From NCBI RefSeq assembly GCF_017875325.1, contig NZ_JAGGMN010000001.1, positions 1,694,140-1,758,139 on the forward strand: 64,000 nt of DNA, written 5' to 3'. Origin of the DNA: Methanofollis sp. W23 (GTDB taxonomy: Archaea; Halobacteriota; Methanomicrobia; Methanomicrobiales; Methanofollaceae). The stretch's first letter is position 1. The number at the start of each line of letters is the position of its first letter. Shown here in pieces: positions 59,333 to 64,000 of this stretch. The notes under the pieces were generated by a model that saw only the letters and a program-made list of their open reading frames with translations, was not told the DNA's origin and did no database searches. A program made the position numbers and the translations under genes.

Positions 59333-60442
59333 GTGTCCATGGCAGGGCTCGGCGTCATCAGTCCGCTCATGCCCTACTACGCCAGTGCGCTCGACGCTTC
59401 CGGTCTGCTCCTCGGGCTCATCTTTGCGGCCTTCCCGCTTGCCCGCGGGATCTTCTCCCCCTATGCCGGGGCCCTCTCTGACCGGGAGGGACGGCGGTGG
59501 TTCGTCGTCGCCGGACTCCTCGGGTTCGCGCTTGCCTCGGCGCTCTACCCCTTTGCGGCGACCGTCCCCACACTCTTCCTGGTGAGATTCCTCCACGGCG
59601 CCGCGGCCGCGGTGGTGATCACCGTGGCCATGGCAAGCATGGCCGAAGCGGCGGCGCCGGGCCGCGAAGGGATGGCGATGGGGATCTATCACACCGCGAT
59701 CTACCTGGGCATGGCCACCGGACCGTTCATCGGTGGAGTGATCAGCGAGCATGCCGGGATGGAGGGGGCGTTTGCTGCGATGGCCCTGGTCGCCGGTGCG
59801 ACCGGACTCCTTGCCATCGGTCTCCCCGGGGGGACGCCACGGACCGCCCCCGCCTCGTCGGGACACTCGTTCCGCGCGATCGCCACCGATCCAGGCATGA
59901 AGGGCATCCTGGTCTTCAGGGCGGTCCATGCCCTCGGGCGCGGCGGGATCCTCGCCTTTGTCCCGATCTTCGCCTCGACGCTCGCGATAGGGGCCACGGG
60001 TGTCGGCATCCTCCTCTTCGTCCATATCCTGGCCATCGCCGTCCTCCAGATCCCGTCAGGCGAACGGGCAGACCATGGCAACAGGAGAGGCCTGGTCTTC
60101 GCCGGGTCGGTCGTCTCCTCGGTGGCCCTCCTCCTCATCCCGTTCACCGGCGACTTCGTCACCCTCCTCCTTGCCTGCTCGCTGACAAGCCTCGGCACCG
60201 CCCTCTCCATGCCCGCGGCCGCCGCCATGGCAGTGCAGCGGGGGAAGGTCTGGGGGGTGGGGGCGTCGCTCGGGGTCTTCAACACCGCTTTTTCCATCGG
60301 GATGATCATAAGTCCCCTCCTCTCGGGAGCCGTCATGGACGTCGCCGGGGTCTTCGGGGTCTTCTGGACGGCCGGAACTCTCGGCCTCCTCGGAAGCCTC
60401 TACTTCTGGGTCATGTCGCGGGCAGCGGTGCCGCCCAGGTGA
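59333..60442 (+). CDS. MFS transporter, start codon unclear
   Basis: 369 aa from GTG 59333; about twelve helices with the ALSDREGRRWFVV loop between helices 2 and 3. The first membrane helix seems to begin before this start: the in-frame upstream codons read RRALAIAFCAVFV. Yet between the last stop (59231) and 59333 there is no ATG, GTG or TTG. Either a CTG start (59252) is used, or a frameshift separates a GTG at 59259 from the body. It overlaps the convergent AOR gene by 32 nt at its 3' end. Substrate unknown. Confidence 0.85.
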   Translation: MSMAGLGVISPLMPYYASALDASGLLLGLIFAAFPLARGIFSPYAGALSDREGRRWFVVAGLLGFALASALYPFAATVPTLFLVRFLHGAAAAVVITVAMASMAEAAAPGREGMAMGIYHTAIYLGMATGPFIGGVISEHAGMEGAFAAMALVAGATGLLAIGLPGGTPRTAPASSGHSFRAIATDPGMKGILVFRAVHALGRGGILAFVPIFASTLAIGATGVGILLFVHILAIAVLQIPSGERADHGNRRGLVFAGSVVSSVALLLIPFTGDFVTLLLACSLTSLGTALSMPAAAAMAVQRGKVWGVGASLGVFNTAFSIGMIISPLLSGAVMDVAGVFGVFWTAGTLGLLGSLYFWVMSRAAVPPR

Positions 60443-62213
60443 TCCCGAGGGCCTCCAATTTTTCAGGCCCTGGGACCCCGTGCCGGTCCCAGCCGCGAGC
60501 CCGGTAATACTCCGAGAGCAGGGGCTCGCGTCGCCAGACCCTCCCTCTGGGTGCACCGTCGGTGAGCGGTTCGGCGAGCAGACGGGGCGGCAGGGTGTCG
60601 TCTGCACGCCTGAACCCGGCCCCCAGATTAAAGAGCCGCTGCAGGTTCCAGATCCGCTCGCCGGCCACCATCAGGTCGGCGGCGGTCACCTCCATCCCGG
60701 TCACCCCCCTGACCAGCGCCGCATAGTCGGCGGCGTCGAGAGCAAAGGAGGTGAAGAGACAGATCCCGATCGAGTCGATGGCGGCGGTGAGGTCCTGGAA
60801 GGCCTTCGTCCACCCGGCCTTCCCCTCATTGGTGAAGGGATCGAGGGCCTCGGGGAGACCGAGCACCTCAGGCGAGATGAGGTAGGCATAGACATGGTCA
60901 CCGCCCCGCACCGAGGTGGCATAGGCCAGGCCGTGCCCCTGGAGCCCGCGGGGGTCGTAGGCCGGGAGGTCCTGCCCTTTCACACTCATCGAGAGTTCAG
61001 GGTGGCCGTGCCGCCGCGTAAAGGCGGCGCTCCCCTCGGCGAGTGCGTCGCCGATCCCCTGCCGCTCGCCAATCGCCTCGACCAGGCCGAGGACCTTCTC
61101 GCACTCCCCAAACCTGATCCCGGTGTCGAGGTATCCTCGCTCGTTCATCTCCATCGCCGCGGCGATCGTCCCCCCGACCGAGATGGTGTCGAGCCCCAGT
61201 TCGTTGCAGAGGTTGTTCGCCCTGATCACCAGCCCGAGGTCGTGGCACCCGATGTTCGGCCCGAAGGCCCAGACCGTCTCGTACTCAGGGCCGTCCCCCT
61301 CGACCCCGTCGATCTCGGTGAGCCTCCCGCAGCAGACCATGCATGAGTAGCAGCATTTCTTGCTCTTGAGGTACTGCTCCGCGAGTTCCTCGCCTGAGAC
61401 CGCCCCGGCCTCAGGGTCGTAGCCGCGCTGGAAGTTCCTGGTCGGCAGGATGTGGTGCTCGTTGATGATGTTGACCAGGACCGCCGTCCCATAGGTCGGG
61501 AGACCGGTGCCGGTCACCGGGTTCTCCCTCAGTTTTGTCCTGACCGCCGCCTTCAGCCTCTTCAGCCCTTCGGGGTCGGCGACCTCGGTCTTCTGCTCGC
61601 CCCGTGCGGCGACGGCCTTGAGGTTCTTGCTCCCCATCACCGCCCCGACCCCGCCCCGGCCCGACGACCTGAAGGTCTCGTTCATCACCGAGGAGATCGG
61701 GCTCAGGCGTTCTCCGGCCGGACCGATACAGAGCACCTCGGTCGAGGGCCCGAGGGTCTCGGCCTCGATCGCCCGCACCGTCTCGCTCACCCGTTTCCCC
61801 CAGCACCCTGAGGCGTCCCTGATCTCAGCCTCCCCGTCATTGACCCAGAGATAGACCGGGCGCTCGGCCCGGCCAGTGACGATGATCCCGTCGAACCCGG
61901 CCCTCTTCAACTCCTTCCCAAAGAACCCCCCCGAGTTCGCGCTCGTGAGCGTTCTGGTCAGGGGCGACCTGGTGACGAGGTCGAAGCGTGACCCCAGGGG
62001 GACCCCGCTGCCGGTCAGCGGTCCGGTGGCGATGACCAACGGGTTTTCAGGGCTGAGCGGGTCGGTCGAGGCGTCGATCATCTCGGCGAGGAGCCTCACC
62101 CCCAGGCCCCGGCCACCCAGATAGTCGCGCTTCCATTCGTCTGGATAGGGGTGTGGTCTGCACCTCCCCGCGGTGAGGTCAACCTCGAGGAGACGGTCGG
62201 CATATCCTTTCAT
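60411..62213 (-). CDS. Tungsten-containing aldehyde:ferredoxin oxidoreductase family
   Basis: 600 aa from ATG 62213, with GAGGAGGGAAC upstream. The N-terminal domain (GYADRLLEVDLTAG, YLGGRGLGVRLLAE, TGPLTGSGVPLGSR, TRSPLTRTLTSANSGGFFG) is typical of AOR. The Cys cluster KKCCYSCMVCCGRL (about 285-298) with a later Cys in SIGICLF ligates the 4Fe-4S centre next to the tungsto-bispterin. It oxidises aldehydes or acids with ferredoxin; the substrate is not determinable. The frame continues upstream to 62390, but that part covers the divergent promoter of the Mrp gene. Confidence 0.93.
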   Translation of the reverse strand: MKGYADRLLEVDLTAGRCRPHPYPDEWKRDYLGGRGLGVRLLAEMIDASTDPLSPENPLVIATGPLTGSGVPLGSRFDLVTRSPLTRTLTSANSGGFFGKELKRAGFDGIIVTGRAERPVYLWVNDGEAEIRDASGCWGKRVSETVRAIEAETLGPSTEVLCIGPAGERLSPISSVMNETFRSSGRGGVGAVMGSKNLKAVAARGEQKTEVADPEGLKRLKAAVRTKLRENPVTGTGLPTYGTAVLVNIINEHHILPTRNFQRGYDPEAGAVSGEELAEQYLKSKKCCYSCMVCCGRLTEIDGVEGDGPEYETVWAFGPNIGCHDLGLVIRANNLCNELGLDTISVGGTIAAAMEMNERGYLDTGIRFGECEKVLGLVEAIGERQGIGDALAEGSAAFTRRHGHPELSMSVKGQDLPAYDPRGLQGHGLAYATSVRGGDHVYAYLISPEVLGLPEALDPFTNEGKAGWTKAFQDLTAAIDSIGICLFTSFALDAADYAALVRGVTGMEVTAADLMVAGERIWNLQRLFNLGAGFRRADDTLPPRLLAEPLTDGAPRGRVWRREPLLSEYYRARGWDRHGVPGPEKLEALGITWAAPLPAT

Positions 62214-62341
62214 GTTCCCTCCTCTCTCCCCCTTGGGCGTCGTCGGCATGATAAAGGTAACCTGGCGACCATGTACGCGGGCAGGGCCGGGGATGCGCGG
62301 CGATCTGGTCTCTATCCTGACCCTGTTGCCTGGATCTAAAC

Positions 62342-62374
62342 TATTTAAGGGCCGCGCAAACAGATACTTATAGA
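62342..62374 (+). promoter_or_regulatory. Promoter region of the Mrp gene
   Basis: Two TATA-like elements, CTATTTAAG (62341-62349) and ACTTATAGA (62365-62373), precede a GAGGAG ribosome site at 62396-62401. The first would leave a leader long enough to include the ribosome site. Confidence 0.45.
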
Positions 62375-62407
62375 AGTGTTGAGAGCACACGAAATGAGGA
62401 GATAGTC

Positions 62408-63289
62408 ATGGCAGAGAATCAGTCTCAACAGGGATCAGAGTGTGACGGCAACTGCAACTCATGCCCGAGCGCTCAAAAGGACGAGAACGGGCAGGCCACC
62501 TGCGGTCTCCCACCAAAGGTACAGATGAACGTGAAGCATGTGATCCTTGTCCTCTCAGGCAAGGGAGGGGTAGGCAAGACCACGGTCTCGGTCAACCTCG
62601 CCTTCGCCCTCGCAAACCGCGGCAAGGACGTCGGTCTCCTTGACCTGGACATCCACGGCCCCAACGTCCCAAAGATGGTCGGGGTCGAAGGGGAACGCCT
62701 GATGGTCGCGGGCAACAAGATCGAGCCAGTCCACGCGACCGGCAACCTCTCGGTGGTCTCGATGGAGTTCCTCCTGCCTGACGGCGAGACCCCGGTGATC
62801 TGGCGCGGGCCGATGAAGATGACGGCGATCAAGCAGTTCCTGGAGGACGTCAACTGGGGCGACCTCGACTACCTGGTCGTCGACCTCCCGCCAGGCACCG
62901 GCGACGAGGCCCTCTCCATCATCCAGCTCGCCCCGCAGATCGAGGGCGCGGTCATCGTCACCACCCCACAGGCCGTCTCGACAATGGACTCAAGCAAGGC
63001 GGTCCGCTTTGTCGAGAAACTCGACCTCAAGGTTCTCGGGATCGTCGAGAACATGAGCGGGCTCATCTGCCCGGACTGCGGCAAAGAGATCGACATCTTC
63101 GGCAAGGGCGGCGGCAAGACGGCGGCAGAGAAACTCGGCGTCCCGTACCTCGGGGCCATCCCGATCGACCCTGCGATGCGTGAGGCCGGCGACGAGGGCA
63201 GGCCGTTCATCAACATGCACAACGACTCGCCGTCCTGGAAGGCGATCGACGCCGTGATGGAGAACCTCGTCAAGAACGTCGAGGAGTAA
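62408..63289 (+). CDS. Mrp/NBP35-family iron-sulfur carrier ATPase
   Basis: 293 aa. An N-terminal Cys group (CDGNCNSCPS and C32) resembles the NBP35 cluster site. The deviant Walker A is SGKGGVGKTTVSVNLA, with switch DLDIHGPNVPKM and DYLVVDLPPGTGDEAL, and the C-terminal bridging C-x2-C in LICPDCGKEID. It assembles and delivers 4Fe-4S clusters, essential in Fe-S-rich methanogens. A helical protein gene starts immediately after its stop. Confidence 0.95.
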   Translation: MAENQSQQGSECDGNCNSCPSAQKDENGQATCGLPPKVQMNVKHVILVLSGKGGVGKTTVSVNLAFALANRGKDVGLLDLDIHGPNVPKMVGVEGERLMVAGNKIEPVHATGNLSVVSMEFLLPDGETPVIWRGPMKMTAIKQFLEDVNWGDLDYLVVDLPPGTGDEALSIIQLAPQIEGAVIVTTPQAVSTMDSSKAVRFVEKLDLKVLGIVENMSGLICPDCGKEIDIFGKGGGKTAAEKLGVPYLGAIPIDPAMREAGDEGRPFINMHNDSPSWKAIDAVMENLVKNVEE

Positions 63290-63601
63290 ATGGACCAGTA
63301 TCTCCGGGTGCTCCAGGGGGCCGGCGAGCCCCTGGAGATCTATACCAGGATTGCTGCAGCCCTGGCAGACATCGCGACATTTGCCGACCGGGTTGAACCG
63401 ATCGCCGCCGCAGCCTCTGCCCTCCCTGACCCTGACCTCGAGCACCTCCGCTTTGCCCTGGTGCGCCTCCAGGTCTATGCCGACATCCACCGCTACGAGA
63501 ACATCGAACAGACGCAGTGGATGAAATACGTTGCCCAGGTCCTTGAGCGGGTCATCTATGGCTCGCTCATGCTGGAGTCAGAGAGTTCTTCAGGCGAATA
63601 G
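63290..63601 (+). CDS. Small helical protein coupled to Mrp
   Basis: 103 aa, all-alpha by appearance (LEIYTRIAAALADIATFADRVEPIAAAASAL, then LEHLRFALVRLQVYADIHRYENIEQTQW). No known motif, no Cys, acidic tail. Its ATG follows the Mrp stop without a gap, so it is cotranscribed and might be a helper of the carrier or just a neighbour. I do not recognise a family. Confidence 0.65.
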   Translation: MDQYLRVLQGAGEPLEIYTRIAAALADIATFADRVEPIAAAASALPDPDLEHLRFALVRLQVYADIHRYENIEQTQWMKYVAQVLERVIYGSLMLESESSSGE

Positions 63602-63621
63602 AGTCTCCTGATTCTTTCGTC

Positions 63622-63627
63622 TTTTTT
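63622..63627 (+). terminator. Oligo-T terminator
   Basis: CGTCTTTTTTCTTAG about 20 nt after the last stop codon. Confidence 0.4.
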
Positions 63628-63699
63628 CTTAGAATCGATCACTCACTCGAAGACCCCAGGGTCTTCTCAAACTCGCTGAAGTGTGTACCTCGATACATT

Positions 63700-63750
63700 C
63701 TGTGGAGTGGTAGAACCAGGCATGAGCCCCTGGATCACGCACCCAGGATG
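63700..63750 (+). repeat. Hairpin repeat
   Basis: TGTGGAGTGGTAGAACCAGG followed by CATGAGCCCCTGGATCACGC; a divergent member of the stop-proximal repeat family. Confidence 0.45.
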
Positions 63751-64000
63751 AAAATTATTGGAGTTCTCTGGAGTGAATGGACCCCCGTTTCTCTTTCCAG
63801 GAAAGACGCCACAGGGGAACACTGCTCCATTGCCGCCCTCGCCTCTTCTCATCGCCGGAGGTCCATGGGGATGAAAACCCCAGGCAAGAGACGCCAGGAA
63901 AGGTTCTGCGATTGAAGACGCTACCCCCTCCCGCCACCGAGTACCATCAGGGAGATCTCTCCTGAGCAGGACTCCCGATTTTTCTGTGCAGAGAAAATAC

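Larger units (their letters stand above)
63602..64000. other. Intergenic region with hairpin repeat
   Basis: No gene to the window end. A T6 run (63622-63627) may terminate the Mrp operon. A hairpin repeat lies at 63700-63750, then GC-rich repeat-like sequence. Confidence 0.5.

Overview
The window looks like the chromosome of a euryarchaeal methanogen of the order Methanomicrobiales, probably close to Methanofollis or Methanoculleus. This is inferred from gene content and style, not from a database search. Supporting signs are GC-rich backbone genes, TATA boxes about 25 nt before start codons with many apparently leaderless genes, a lysine 2,3-aminomutase/beta-lysine acetyltransferase pair (the methanogen osmolyte N-epsilon-acetyl-beta-lysine), a tungsten aldehyde:ferredoxin oxidoreductase, an Mrp/NBP35 ATPase, an archaeal Grc3/Clp1 kinase, and families such as UPF0216/DUF61 and DUF5612.

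Layout. 1-10 kb: the end of an aminotransferase, an Mrr-type restriction gene, a PAP2 phosphatase, an ACT protein with Sua5 and a nucleotidyltransferase, a DUF3467 protein divergent from a degenerate Cas4-like protein, and an ABC1 kinase. 10-14 kb: a four-gene carotenoid cluster (crtI-like, crtB-like, UbiA lycopene-elongase-like, cruF-like) pointing to a C50 bacterioruberin-type pathway, then tRNA-Thr(CGT). 14-18 kb: small membrane and DNA-modification genes and a decayed GNAT acetyltransferase.

18.2-32.2 kb is clearly AT-richer and is a defence island. It holds an HNH endonuclease; a translationally coupled operon of an unknown 718-aa protein, a 349-aa winged-helix-like protein, a 2065-aa DEAD/DEAH helicase with a DUF1998-like C-terminus (DruE-like) and a PD-(D/E)XK Fe-S nuclease; and a Mig.Mth-like T/G-mismatch glycosylase paired with a 5-methylcytosine methyltransferase. 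It lies between the GNAT remnant and a frameshifted UbiA pseudogene, and beyond that is an MntA-HepT module in which both genes have in-frame internal deletions.

34-64 kb is backbone: a phosphoribosyltransferase, dnaK, two MFS transporters, a bacterial-type ruvCAB operon, a parvulin, a receiver protein, a DUF333/chagasin-like lipoprotein, a flavoprotein, a rubredoxin with an exonuclease-like gene, ablA-ablB, a peptide-modifying-type radical SAM enzyme, a DNA methylase, a beta-propeller protein, an ABC exporter with Grc3, a CBS protein, an rnhA/membrane Cas4-like/trmO cluster, AOR and Mrp.

A strong structural signal is a family of about 232-bp elements without ORFs. They have GGCTCTGTAGAAA-type terminal inverted repeats and, in the best copies, 8-9 bp direct flanking repeats, so they look like MITEs. 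A second, smaller hairpin repeat often sits about 5-12 nt after stop codons. Together they fill most long intergenic gaps.
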